Shown here: in pieces, positions 11,901 through 23,035 of the stretch
Position numbering within the stretch: position 1 is the first letter of the stretch
How the letters are laid out: every line of letters begins with the position of its first letter
NCBI GenBank assembly: GCA_000149265.1
Contig: CH001724.1
Location: forward strand, 22,074 to 86,073
Source of the DNA: Ciona savignyi
Taxonomy: Eukaryota > Chordata > Ascidiacea > Phlebobranchia > Cionidae
DNA length: 64,000 nucleotides
Direction of reading: 5' to 3'
Program-made: the position numbers and the translations under genes
The notes under the pieces: generated by a model
What the model was told of the DNA's origin: nothing
The model's input: the letters and a program-made list of their open reading frames with translations, nothing else
The model's database searches: none

Positions 11901-14638
11901 CTACTGCCGAATTAACTGTGAGGAAAATTAGTTATGTGCCAGTTAACCTAGTTATGTGCCAGTTAACCATAAAAACTAAAATGCCTGTTTTTTTAAATAA
12001 TTTTTTGAAACTAATTTAGGCCTACCTCATTTGCTTAACTGTCTGTGTTTCATGAAACCTATTCAAATGTGTGTTTGGAGAGGTAGGCCTATATGCCTTA
12101 TTTCAGTATTTGATTCTAATTTATGAATACCCAACAATAAGGATATCACAATTTACTAATCGCTTTAAAAAAATGTCAAATTTAAATTCTATTGCTATTG
12201 TAACATTTAAAAAAACAAAAAAATGTTTTCTATGGTCTTTAAAATATAAAACTATGACATCATACATACGTGAATGGCCATTGTTGATCAAAGTCATGCT
12301 TGACGGAGAAGTCAGTACAGACTTCTGGAATTTGACTGGTTGGGTAGCAGTTTGCAAGTTACTCTTTATGACGTTGATAGGAGACTGGCGTGTGAGATTG
12401 CAGATTGGAAACGCGGCAGACCAGTTTGAAGGACCTGGTAAGGTGTAATTTGTAGTGTGGATTTTTATTTCTTTTTTTGTTTTTTACTAATTTTAGTTTT
12501 AAATACTTAATGGGCTTGAGTCTGAGAAGTTTTTCCATATTCTAAGTTTTTAATCCTTGATGGGCTCGATGCCAGGACATTTTTGTAAAGAAATTATACA
12601 TGTTTCGGACGTTGTAACTATTCGGCCTCACGAGCTATATAGGACCGTTTTTAACTGTAATGTTGAATGTGAATCGGCGCGCTCATTAATCATCTTAGTA
12701 GGTGGGTTGACTTTCAAACAAAATGGTTGCAGATTTCAAGTTGTGTCTCTTGCTAGTTCAGTGGTTCTTAAACTTTTTCAGTCGCGCCCCCCTTAAGATT
12801 TGTGATTCATGCTCACGCCTCACCTACTCAAAAATCAAATTTATGAAAAATAGAAAAATAATTTATTTGCCATTACCCTGCTTAGTGTGAAGGATGCAAC
12901 TGTTTTTGGGAAACTAGTCGTTTAATTCGAGGCTTTGTTGAAGTGTGTTAACGGGTTAGTGTTAACTAATTAGTGTTAACGAGAAATGCGAGGTTTGACT
13001 GTAATTTAGAGCTGTTTTTCATCAATATGTCACTGTCGTGCTCGCGCCCCCCTGAGAAGCTTTCACGCCCCCCAAGGGGGGCGCGCCCCCCAGTTTAAGA
13101 ACCCCTGTGCTAGTTGATTGTGTCATTGGGCAAGACACTTAGTGGACATTGCCTAAACCTAAAACCTTTAGTGAAGATTACCTGATAATTGGGTTCCAAT
13201 AATTAGAAGGAACGTCACAACCATACACCACACTCTATAATAGCTCCAGTAAATAGACGTAGAGCGCGAGATTACCAGTATGGTAACGCCCCTTGAGTTG
13301 TAGGTTACCAAACTGCTTGGAAGCGTGTAGGGAGGGTTACCAGAGATATTGTAGTGTGTTGTCTATGATTTATACACTCCTTCAATTTGGTAGAACCCAT
13401 TAATCTACTGGGTTCAGGCAATGTCTGTTAAGTGCCTTGCCCAAGGACACAGCCGACTCTAGCGACCAGTTTCGTCCTTAAACCTTTAGGTTAAAAGGCG
13501 TCGCATTAAAGCACCGGACTAACCGGTTTTGGTCCGAAATGATGTATATGAATTTCCCTCTCTATTTGTTTGGCCGTTTTACAACGGAAATAAGAGTGTG
13601 GGCACGAATTGGTTTACAAAACTGTCCCCACACAATAAGTAAGATATGCGTCTGCTATGAAATAAATTAAACACCATACCACCGTTCAAAGTATAGCTCC
13701 AAGCAGTGTTTCCAGATGCAACTTCCACGCCCACTAAAACAACAATGTTTAAATTGGATTACTTGAATTCATAAAAGTAAACACTGTTTTGTATTAAAGG
13801 ATAATCAGGATTGGATATTATAGGTTAGTTATGTTATCTCCACGAGTGGGAATATGTAGGAAGCGTTAACTCACGAAATATTGTCATCATACCTCAAACC
13901 CAAACAGTTTACGAGCCAATGCAGTGTGCCTTATATGTTAGGGACATGTAGATTTGATTTAGCCTGTTAATCTATTGGTTAAATAATTCTCCCTGGTCTG
14001 TGTTTTGCTAAACCACACAATCCACTGGTTAGCGCCAGGTTTTGATCACCCTATCATTTGGCACGCCATTATTAATCCAACCTACCGGCTTTTGTAGTTT
14101 ATAAAAAAAAATATGGAAAAAATAAAAAATCACTAAATATTGGAGGGTAAATTTAGAATATGGATAGTCAAGTGGGATAGCTCATTGCAATGCGCCATAC
14201 TGTATATCGAAAGTAAGAGATCGAAACTGGACAGCGGCTCAATCAACCCGAAAGCGGTATCGAAACCGACTGGTGAAAATGGATAGTCAAACTGGTCAAA
14301 TTATTCTATAAGGGGTCAGAGCGTCTGTGGAAAGGTAGCGAAATCAAAACAGACTGCTAATCGATTTTGTCGTTAGAAAAGAACTTTAGGACGCTCTCTT
14401 CATTTAGCAGTTTGATGGGACGAAAAAATGTAGAAATGTCTTTATGGCTTTAAACGCAACGCAATAGCTGCGGCAACCCGACAGTTCGCATGAGGTAATG
14501 TGTTATAACGCCCCCTTGGTGTATTAACTACTACTACCCTATCTTTCATCAGTTATGCCCAATAATAATAATAACGTTTTTAGGTAGGCCTATTTACTTA
14601 CCCAAACAAAGTAAGAGTATTAATTTGATGATTTTCAT
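8991..14638 (-). CDS. CA-C: secreted/GPI-type alpha-carbonic anhydrase, 8 coding exons
   Basis: Third and most divergent paralogue. Coding exons: 14602-14638, 13683-13733, 12270-12434, 11647-11711, 10916-11086, 10135-10277, 9465-9546, 8991-9173. They total 897 nt (298 aa plus stop). Signal peptide [12 protein letters not shown]. Motifs: [58 protein letters not shown] and [12 protein letters not shown]. All three zinc histidines, the shuttle His, Glu106/117 equivalents and Thr199/200 equivalents are kept, so it should be active. It keeps the usual Gly after FHFHW, unlike CA-A and CA-B. The conserved PLNGR is GLNGR. The cysteine pair (FPIC and TTPPC) is present. The C-terminal [16 protein letters not shown] is strongly hydrophobic. 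The exon 2 donor reads GTGGTA, weaker than the others but required by phase. A SINE lies 79 bp beyond the stop codon. Confidence 0.91.
12759..13107. mobile_element. hAT miniature element in intron 2 of CA-C
   Basis: Inverted ends CAGTGGTTCTTAAACTT and (reverse complement) CAGGGGTTCTTAAACTG, each followed by a C-rich tract. Flanked by an exact 8-bp duplication TGCTAGTT (12751-12758, 13108-13115). The 349-bp length leaves no room for a transposase. Confidence 0.93.
13340..13535 (-). mobile_element. SINE-A copy in intron 2 of CA-C
   Basis: Matches the family from the AACACACTGCAATAGCTCC-type body, through the CTTGGGCAAGGCACTTA block, to the tRNA-like head with its GGTTAGTC A-box. Diverged but continuous. 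Confidence 0.75.
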
Positions 14639-15764
14639 TGTGTATTGTTTGAGTTTCACCTTTTTTAAACACGTATATCACCTACTGCAACTCAAAATCA
14701 ATAAATGCATTTTTAAAATTTCAGTGATAAAAGTTACCCGTTTGCCTGCGCCAGTTTATCTAATATAAACTACCATCTGAACGTTTTAAAATGTGAAATT
14801 TTTCGTGCAAACACCATGTTAACCTTTTATAAAGTGGGGCGGTTAAACAGGTTACTTTCACTCCCCACTGCAAACTTTTTTATGCAAACGCCCTGTTAAT
14901 CAGTTGTAGAGCGGCGCAGGTTAACAATTTACTTTAAACAACTGCGGCAAAAAATGTCCATATAAACGCCCTGTCAAGCCTTTTATGTAGCCTACTTATC
15001 CAGCACGGACGTATAATCTTGCTATAATGCTGTCCACACTGATTGCGCCACTTCTTATCATTTCCCTTTAAATTTAAATATACTCATCACTTCCGCAATT
15101 TGCTTGCAGGTATACTTTTATTATCAATACTTGTTTTGCATATGAGTTTTAACATAACAACCTTTATCAGCGCACGTGTTTCGCATGCATTATCACTAAA
15201 TTCCCGCGCAAAAAACTTTTAATGAACCCATAAATTTGATGTTTTTAAGCCATATTCCAAACCATTGGTATGATCGCCACCAATTCCGGTTTAAATGAGA
15301 TTTTGTATAAGATTTTGCCTCTTTTTTTCTGGCGTAAATTTAGAACCCATTATTACTACCACCTTTTTAGATAGAAATAGTAATATGTATATAGGCCACG
15401 TTAACTTTTCGGCCTATTTGAAAATATTTTTATTTCTATAAAAGTCGAACAAGTAATTTTGTATTACAATTGCTAAAACATATAGTTTAACATAGTGAAC
15501 GTTTATATCGGCAGATAGAAATAGAAATAGTAAAATATATTGGTCATGTTAACCAATCGGCTTATTTACAACATTTGAATTTCCATGAAACAAGTTATTT
15601 GTGCCTTGATTTCTATAAAAGTAACAATAAATTTACCGGGTAGCAAGATAATTTGTGCCACAATTGTTGAAATGTATTATTTAACACAGTCAACGTTTTT
15701 ATTCGCATCACATATTTATCCATCATGTGAGTCAATTTCAAAGACCCAATGGTATAGTCTACAC

Positions 15765-15951
15765 CAGGGGTGGGCAACTTCTCTAGTCGGCGGGCCAGAT
15801 GTAAGAAACTGAAGTTATTGGTGGGCTGGATTATTACATGAATAGTATTCAATATTCTAATCACAGGGTATGGTTAGATACAGTCTGTGTGCTGGTCAAA
15901 ATCACCTCACGGGCTGGACCCGGCCAGCGGGACGTATGTTGCCCATGCCTG
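15765..15951. mobile_element. hAT miniature element between CA-C and CA-B
   Basis: Ends CAGGGGTGGGCAAC and (reverse complement) CAGGCATGGGCAAC, with an exact 8-bp duplication GTCTACAC (15757-15764, 15952-15959). 187 bp, non-coding. Confidence 0.93.
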
Positions 15952-16375
15952 GTCTACACACACCTAATCTTGTAAATAAATCCTCACAGCAAAGAGAAAC
16001 ATTTTTTGTTTACAACTCTGGAAGGAACAGCACACTATACTTCATTTTGTACTTCCACTTTACTAGTTTATTTTGAATCAATCACAAATCAGAAACGAGA
16101 TAATTAATCTTTATTATTATAAAGGTTATGACAAAATAAAAGACGTTTTTTAATATAAAACAATAGATCATTATGACATCATCAACGGAAATATTACCGC
16201 CATCCGACAAAAGATTAATATGTTGTTTCCACATGTCCGGTCGTTTAAACGATAATTCATCATCTCAATACATTTTTAACTGGTTTTAACCGGCTAAGTA
16301 TTGAACCCATGAAGGGCTCGTCACCAAGACAGTTTCTTTTAATTGAATGCTGTACATGACTCGGTTGTCTGACAT

Positions 16376-16456
16376 ATTTAATGGCTCATTATTAGTTATG
16401 TATTTAATGGCTCATTATTAGTCACGTGTTTAATGGCTCTTTGTTAATTATGTAAA
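16376..16456. repeat. Short tandem repeat, about 3 units of 28-30 bp
   Basis: TTTAATGGCTCATTATTAGT recurs three times with small changes, starting just downstream of the CA-B stop codon (minus strand). Confidence 0.7.
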
Positions 16457-16469
16457 ATTCGTTGCTGAG

Positions 16470-19400
16470 TTAAAAACGCAAGGCGTAGGCTGTAACCAGC
16501 ATAGATGTGACGTGGAGCAGAATTGTTGTCGTCAACGGGGAAGCCCCTGATTTGCCAGGGCGGGATATCTTCCTATCGTGAAGTGGTTGAGGCAATCTGT
16601 AGTTTCCACCAACTAAATCAGTGCTGTTTGCCCTGGCGTAGAGACTTGTCTGTAATGTCTCCGCCTGGAAAATTAGTGGATTTTACAACATCTATAAATA
16701 CATAAAGATAGGATGGTCATGTTTTGTCCTCATGGGTGGGTCTGTTGGGTGCGTTATTACACGGGCAATCGTCAGATTAACTCGCACCCGCCCTACGGTT
16801 ACTAAAGCTATTGCAGTGTTTTTATATAGGAATTACACTTTCCTACAATTTGTTTTCAATCAATTAATCCACCTGGTGAAGGTATAACATCCCCTGAGTG
16901 TATTTTCCAAAAAAACGAATATCTACGGTTGGTTTCGATCCCACAATCTTTCGGCTGACGACTCGACACATTGGGCTTGCCACAAGTGAGTTACAGTACA
17001 GATAGTCGATAAAACGGCATGTTACTTTATAAAACATGATCTTAGTGACGAGTCCATCGTAGAAACGAAACTAAGCTCGGAAAAAAGGCACCGAATAAAG
17101 ATACCAAAGGAAAAAATGGAAGAAGAGAACCCGTTCACTAAAGCTATTGAAACTAATTCTAACCGTACCACAATCCTACTCTTAACCGCAGTCCTAAAAT
17201 TAACTAGTACGCTCTATGATCACTTTATCCCTTCCCACTTTTAGTTTTGTATGTAACGTCAACTGACAGCACGTCGTACTTCATCGGATGGCCTTTGCTT
17301 CCCGACAAGTTAATCTAGTAGTTATAAGTGCGTCGCCTTTCAGCCGAAGGTTTGCAGGTTCGAAATGGTCCCTTTTAGATAGTCTTTTGTGTCCTTGGGC
17401 AAGGCACTTTACAGACATTGTCTGAACCCAGCGGCTTAATGGGTTCTACTAAATTGAAGGAACGTGTGAATCATACACAATACACTGCAATAGCTCCGGT
17501 AACCCGACGGTGTGCGCGAGGTGATCTGACGATTGCCCATGTGTTAGCCCCCTTGGTTTTCCCATTCACGGGGATTAACATGAATATCCTAATCCTATAT
17601 CCTAGTTTTGTATGTGACGTCTGTCAACTGACAGCACGTCGTGCGTTATGGGATGAAATTTCCATCATATAATAGTTTTATTACCTGAGCTCTTGAAATG
17701 TAGATGGGCTCATTGAACACGGTCCAGACCACGCTCTCAAAGCACGGGGGTGTTGTAAGGGAACCACTGTGGTAAAGTGGGAAAGTTTTAGATAAGTTCT
17801 TAATTTTATTCGGTTAAATCTTATTATGTAATATATAGGTAAATATAGAGTAGAACGGTCGTGTGGCCGAATGGGTAATGCGACCGATACTTATATTAAT
17901 TCCACAACAATTACAATAAAAAACGGTATAAGGATGAGACCTAAATGGGTTTGAACCTTTACCCGGTTACAAATATATAAAAATATAAATAAAAAAATAA
18001 AATCTATAGCAGAGCACTATCGTTGCAACACACTGCAATAGCTCCGATAACCACACGGTGGACGCGATGTAACGATTGACCGCGTGATAACCCATTTGCG
18101 TTTTTTCATCTCATGAAAAAGGCGAAGCACAATCGTCCTAACGTAATCAATCATGATGACAAGACTACCCGCGTGGAATTTCTAAGGTCTCCTAAACCCA
18201 AGAATGTCAAAATAAATCAAGCTTAAAATGGCTGCTGCATATCTACCGCATTCTAGAAACCACTGTCACACAGACGATTAACGCTAAATGGACGGAACAG
18301 AGAAACTCTTTGATCTGGAAGGTTAGTTCTTGGGTTAATATTAGTGTTTAGGGCAAGGTTAAAATTAGTTTTCATAGTAAGTAAGCAGTTTCTCTCCTTT
18401 TTAAGTTGCATACTAAAAAAAATTACTTATATATAATATTGCATAACCAGTTTCACAAATATCAATCTGGTTAATCATACCACACATCTATTTAAGCAAC
18501 ATTTTTAAATAAAATTTGCAATAAAAAATAGTACCTGTATCTGTAATAGTTTTCAAGGTCTTCGGGCAAAAATCTTCCAATGTCGAATTTGCTTGAATAG
18601 ATCATCTGCTGGTTATATTGTTGAATTTGAGCGATTGGATTCAAAAGCAGATCGATATTTTCGTTCGTCTCGCTTCCAATCTGAAACAATTAAACTGAAT
18701 TAGTAAGAACGTCAAGATCATTGGTATCACGTCGGCACGTCATCCGAAATGCTGCGTAGGTTAAGATATTTATGTTTAACTTTGCATAAACCCAATGAAA
18801 ACATAGGTCCCTTTAAACTTAACAAACGTCTAAACTAAATCATACACAACACACTGCAAAAGGCTTCGAACTAAACCGCCAGACTAACCAGACGGATAAC
18901 TTACGTTTAAATATTTTACCCATATTAACCTAATTTACACATTGATTATCTGTGTTCCGACATCATTTTACTTACAGCTACGAAAACACCCAAAACAGCA
19001 AGTCCTTCGTGCTGAGTAAGAGCTTCCCCAATACTAGCGTACTTGGTGTTGTAATGAACGATGTGTAACTCGGCGAAGTATTGCTTCCCATCAATCCAGT
19101 GCTCCGATCCTCGGGATTGGTTAACTGCTGCCCAGTGCAGGTGGAATTGAAATGCCTGGATGAGAATGAGACAAAATATAATAGGTAACTGCGTCGCCTT
19201 TCAATCGAAAGGTTGCAGGTGCGAAACTGGTCGCTAGCTAGTCGGTTGTATCCTTGTGCAAGGCACTTTACGCACATTGCTTGAACCCAGCGGATTAATG
19301 GGTTCTACCAAATTAAAGGAACGTGTATTCAGGGACGTGCAACTGTTTCGCGCAATGGGCCACAACGTACAAGTATAGAGATACCGCGGGCCATACCATC

Positions 19401-22400
19401 GAACAACATATAATTTTTTTATGACGGCTTTGCTTTTTCGACAATTGCTTTAGTTGTCTTAAAGCTCAGTTTTGTAACTAACTCAGTGTTCTTTTTATAT
19501 CCATGAAATACTTGCTGTTTGCCAAAAGACTTTTTTCAATTGCTGCATTTTATTGATATAGTGCTTTGGCAAATCAGGCAAACTACATCTTGATTGTGTT
19601 GCCCAATGGAGTATTTTAAACACCATTCATTGTTAAACTTGCGCCTTTTATAATCAACCTTTTTTACTGCTAGACATTCGAACTTTGTTAATCTTTATCA
19701 AATAATAACATGCACCCATACAGTAATACTGTACCACTGCCAGAAAATGGCAGTTTTCATACAATGTACATTATGCTGTAACAATGGGAGGTCGGCACAG
19801 TACTATAGACGGAATTTAATCGTAGTGTAACGTAGCTTGATACTGTAGTCAAAAATGCCAATGATGCCGTTACAATTCAGAGAAGTTTTTTTAATTAATA
19901 GGCTACAAAGTATGAAGTCTGTAGCGGGCCACGTAAATAGGTACCGCGGGCCGTGCTGTGGCCCGCGGGCCGTATGTTGCACGCCCCTGGTGTATATCAT
20001 ATACAACACACTGCAATAGCTCCGGTAACCCGACGATGGGCGCGAGGTGATCTGACGATTGCCCGTGTGATAACCCCCTTGGTTTTCCCATTCACGATAA
20101 AGATGAATATCCTATCCTATCCTAACTGTTATTTTCATTGTAATCTCTGAATTATACTATGTCAACAGCTGTGCCATGGGTCAATTAATCTATACAAATT
20201 TACGTTCAATTTGCTTAAACTATATACAATTGAAAAACAAAAATCCGGTTATTTTAATGTAATTATAAATTTAAGTTAAGCAAACGATTCTTTATTGAAA
20301 AACGATATAAATCTACTTCAAAATCTTCCCTGGACAGCTGAAATTAGTTAGTAATCGCCTAAAACGTTTATTCTATATGCAACACAAACAGGTTTTACAT
20401 GTATAGCTTTAAGGTATTTACCTGATAGTCGCCAGGCAGTACATTTCTATCAGAGACAGTATATCCGCCTTCCAAATTGACCTGCACTGCGATAGTAAAT
20501 ATATAAGTTGGCTGCTTTTGTCGACTAAACATAATGCCGAAAGGTTTGATTGGACTGAAAGTTGATAAACGACAAAATGTTCTGCCAAATCATATAACAT
20601 ATAAAAAAATATTGACCTTAGAACGTTTATACGGACTGTCACATCAATTACCATTATATTGACAAAGTTCAGAAGTATCAAGACACTATTCGAGTCGTGT
20701 CACAAAAGTGCAGATATTTTTATTGACATTCGATATCTGTTTTGATTAGCATAGATCTAACGGTACCCACTATTTATTCCAATGGTCATTTGGCTAAAGG
20801 TACCCACTATATATTTCAATGGTCATTTGGCTAAAGGTACCTGCAATATCTATTAATGATAATACTGTAAAGCTAAAAGCGTCCTTATTATCTATTGATT
20901 GACAATTTAGGGCCAACGGTATCCACAATATCTCTTCAATGACATAAATCTATCGATATACACAATATCTAACCACTGGCATAAAGATATCAGTACCCGC
21001 AATATTAATTCATTGACATAGATGTAGGGTTATCAGTAATATCCATTGATAAACATTTTCAACCAGTACTTACATGCATGTCCGTTATTCATCAACGTCA
21101 TTTTATCCGGAATGGCGGTAAATGTCGTTCGGTTAAATTTTCCAAGTTTTTCATCAGCTACTGTGGCTCCGTGGACGATATCAATTGGAGATTGGGACAT
21201 TGTGCCACACGCGTCGTACGAATTGAGCCAATTCTCCGGGCCTGTGTGGGTAAGTGGTTTTAATTTAAGTTTTTATTTCCGATTTTACTGTGGGGCTTTG
21301 AAACCATGATAACTGGGTGCTTTGTTTTGTCCGTATTACCTGGTTTCGAATCTATAATGATTAGATCATCCACTTGATATGGATTTACAATACATGGCTT
21401 CAAACAAAGAATAAGGGGTTTTAACTTAAGATTTTATTTCCGATTTGTTTGTGGACAACTTAGGAAGGATATATCTAAGTGATGGAAAAACGCAAGGTCC
21501 GTTAACACACAAGCAAACGTTAGATTACCTCACGCCCAACGTTGGGTTACTAGCGCTATTTCACTGCGTATGCTTGAGAGGTGCCTTTATTGTGGTATAA
21601 CCCAGAATAACTGGAAGGTTTGTTTGGTCAGTTTTACTTGGTTCCGAATCTATAACCATTGGATCACCCACTTGCTAAGGTTTTACAAGGACTGGTTTCG
21701 AACCTGGGCCACTTTACCTTGCGCTGAGTGCGGAATTTTGTCGGCTGTCCGTATATGAGCCGATTGTGTTAATTAATTGTTTGGCCATACATAATATCTC
21801 CCGATTCAGTGACCATTTGTAAATCAGACTTAAAACACTGGGTGGTCCTAAGGCAGTGGCCATTGGTAAAAAAACGAACAAAATTTAGGGTATACGGTAG
21901 TGTAGCCGAATGGTTAACGCGATATATATCGACTTACATACAAAAAAATCGTCTTAGCAAACGAAGTAAAAAAGTGTTTCTAGATTCCAAACTAAACCTT
22001 GTATGATTGTACTTTGCAAAGTAATCTAAGGTTTAAAATGGGAGTGATACTAAATTTACAACAAGGTTGACAACTTTAATATTTTATAAGAACGTCTTGG
22101 TAACGAGCCCATCAGAGGGTCAAAACGTAGCATAGTACAAAACTTTGTATATATATAAACGAGATCATATATTTAAACAAACAAATATGTTACAAACTCA
22201 CCGTGTGGTCCTTGGCTATAAACCCATGAAGCACCGTAAGTACATTCTGGGGAAAACAACTTATTTTAAAGCAAATGTTACGTCAAGTTTGGCGTTTAAA
22301 AATTGTGTAAGATAATAAGTTTTATATTTCAAAATTGTGTTAGATAAGTTTGGCGTTTGGGTTTATGATATAGGCAAGTTTAGCACTTAAAGTTTTGCGT

Positions 22401-22614
22401 TTAAAAATTGTGTTAGATAGTTTGGCTTTGATTAACCAACAAGCGGTTACGAATACATCAACCCACATTCTCGTTAAACAATGTACTTTTTGCGATTGTT
22501 GGCATGACAAGTAACATATGTAAAAGAACTACAATTATACAAAACTAGAATTAAAGATGTTACCGCTTACCTGTAAATGTGAAAATAACAAAGAGCGCTG
22601 CAAGTTTAAACATT
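16470..22614 (-). CDS. CA-B: secreted/GPI-type alpha-carbonic anhydrase, 8 coding exons
   Basis: Second paralogue, same orientation as CA-A. Coding exons: 22572-22614, 22202-22246, 21074-21241, 20422-20486, 18976-19155, 18535-18680, 17685-17766, 16470-16664. They total 924 nt (307 aa plus stop). Signal peptide [14 protein letters not shown] leads into [19 protein letters not shown]. All catalytic motifs are present: [43 protein letters not shown] and [10 protein letters not shown]. The cysteine pair (DACG and TTPPC) fits an extracellular enzyme. The last exon shares LQTSLY with CA-A, then diverges into a hydrophobic end ([18 protein letters not shown]), a likely GPI signal. The 65- and 180-nt exons 4 and 5 are split by a 1266-bp intron that holds a SINE and a nested hAT element. 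As in CA-A, Ala replaces Gly after the HLHW motif. Confidence 0.93.
16700..16995 (-). mobile_element. Old SINE-A copy in intron 7 of CA-B
   Basis: Family landmarks in order (GGGCAATCGTCAGATTA, CTATTGCAGTGT, TTCGGCTGACGACTCG) with many differences. Confidence 0.6.
17320..17610 (+). mobile_element. SINE-A, nearly full length, intron 7 of CA-B
   Basis: tRNA-like B box (GCAGGTTCGAAATGG), the CCTTGGGCAAGGCACTTTA block, then body and tail ending AATATCCTAATCCTA. The clearest plus-strand copy. Similar TAGTTTTGTATGT...ACAGCACGTCGT segments lie on both sides. Confidence 0.85.
17855..17975 (+). mobile_element. SINE-B copy in intron 6 of CA-B
   Basis: GGTCGTGTGGCCGAATGGGT head, AAAAACGGT linker, TGGGTTTGAACC B-box and CCGGTTACAAA end. 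Confidence 0.75.
19180..20127 (+). mobile_element. SINE-A interrupted by a hAT element
   Basis: Head and middle at 19180-19329 (GTCGCCTTTCAATCGAAAGG, then GTGCGAAACTGG and TTGTGCAAGGCACTTTA). The tail at 19990-20127 ends TATCCTATCCTATCCTA. The two parts join into one SINE if the hAT at 19330-19989 is removed, so the SINE is the older insertion. Confidence 0.88.
19330..19989. mobile_element. hAT element nested in a SINE, intron 4 of CA-B
   Basis: Ends CAGGGACGTGCAAC and (reverse complement) CAGGGGCGTGCAAC. It splits a plus-strand SINE-A: the head lies at 19180-19329 and the tail resumes at 19990. Flanks GTGTATT and GTGTATAT are an imperfect target duplication. 660 bp with no transposase ORF. 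Confidence 0.85.
20757..21055. repeat. Degenerate tandem repeat in intron 3 of CA-B
   Basis: Clear 37-bp units (GGTACCCACTATATATTTCA then ATGGTCATTTGGCTAAA) at 20762, 20799 and 20836. Increasingly decayed copies (GGTATCCACAATATC, GATATACACAATATC) run up to the edge of exon 3. Confidence 0.75.
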
Positions 22615-22874
22615 ATAAATAAATCCCCTATATACCTGAAAACATTATTTCGATGTTAAAAATTGGTCAAAACGGATACCAAACGGAAGTTTAGACTGTT
22701 AGTGTGTAATCGGATTAGGTATCGACACACGGGCAATTATCAGATTACCCCTCGTCTACCGTCGGGTTACCGGAGCTTCTGAAATTTGCTGATGATGATT
22801 TTTGCGTAATTTCGGAAGACCCTATTAATTCCCCGAGTTCGAAATAATTTCAATTTTTTTATTTTATTTAGTTG

Positions 22875-23035
22875 TTAGCGGCCACCTCTAATTATACCAA
22901 AATTTTATATTTTATTGCTTTTTAGACGTGTTCTAACGACTGTCGTATTGCCGTTTTTCCCGTTTTTTATATTTTTATTAATAGTCCTGCTTCATGTTTT
23001 CATCGTGGAAACAAAAAATAAACTAAACTAAATTA
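22875..23035 (+). repeat. Dispersed repeat ending AATAAACTAAACTAAAT
   Basis: Second copy of the repeat at 1680-1850, same end points, in the CA-B to CA-A spacer. Confidence 0.6.

Larger units (their letters stand above)
14639..16469. other. CA-C to CA-B spacer (1.8 kb)
   Basis: Contains the CA-C upstream region, the hAT element at 15765-15951 and, near 16067 and 16106, minus-strand AATAAA strings that could end the CA-B transcript. No other gene seen. Confidence 0.5.
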
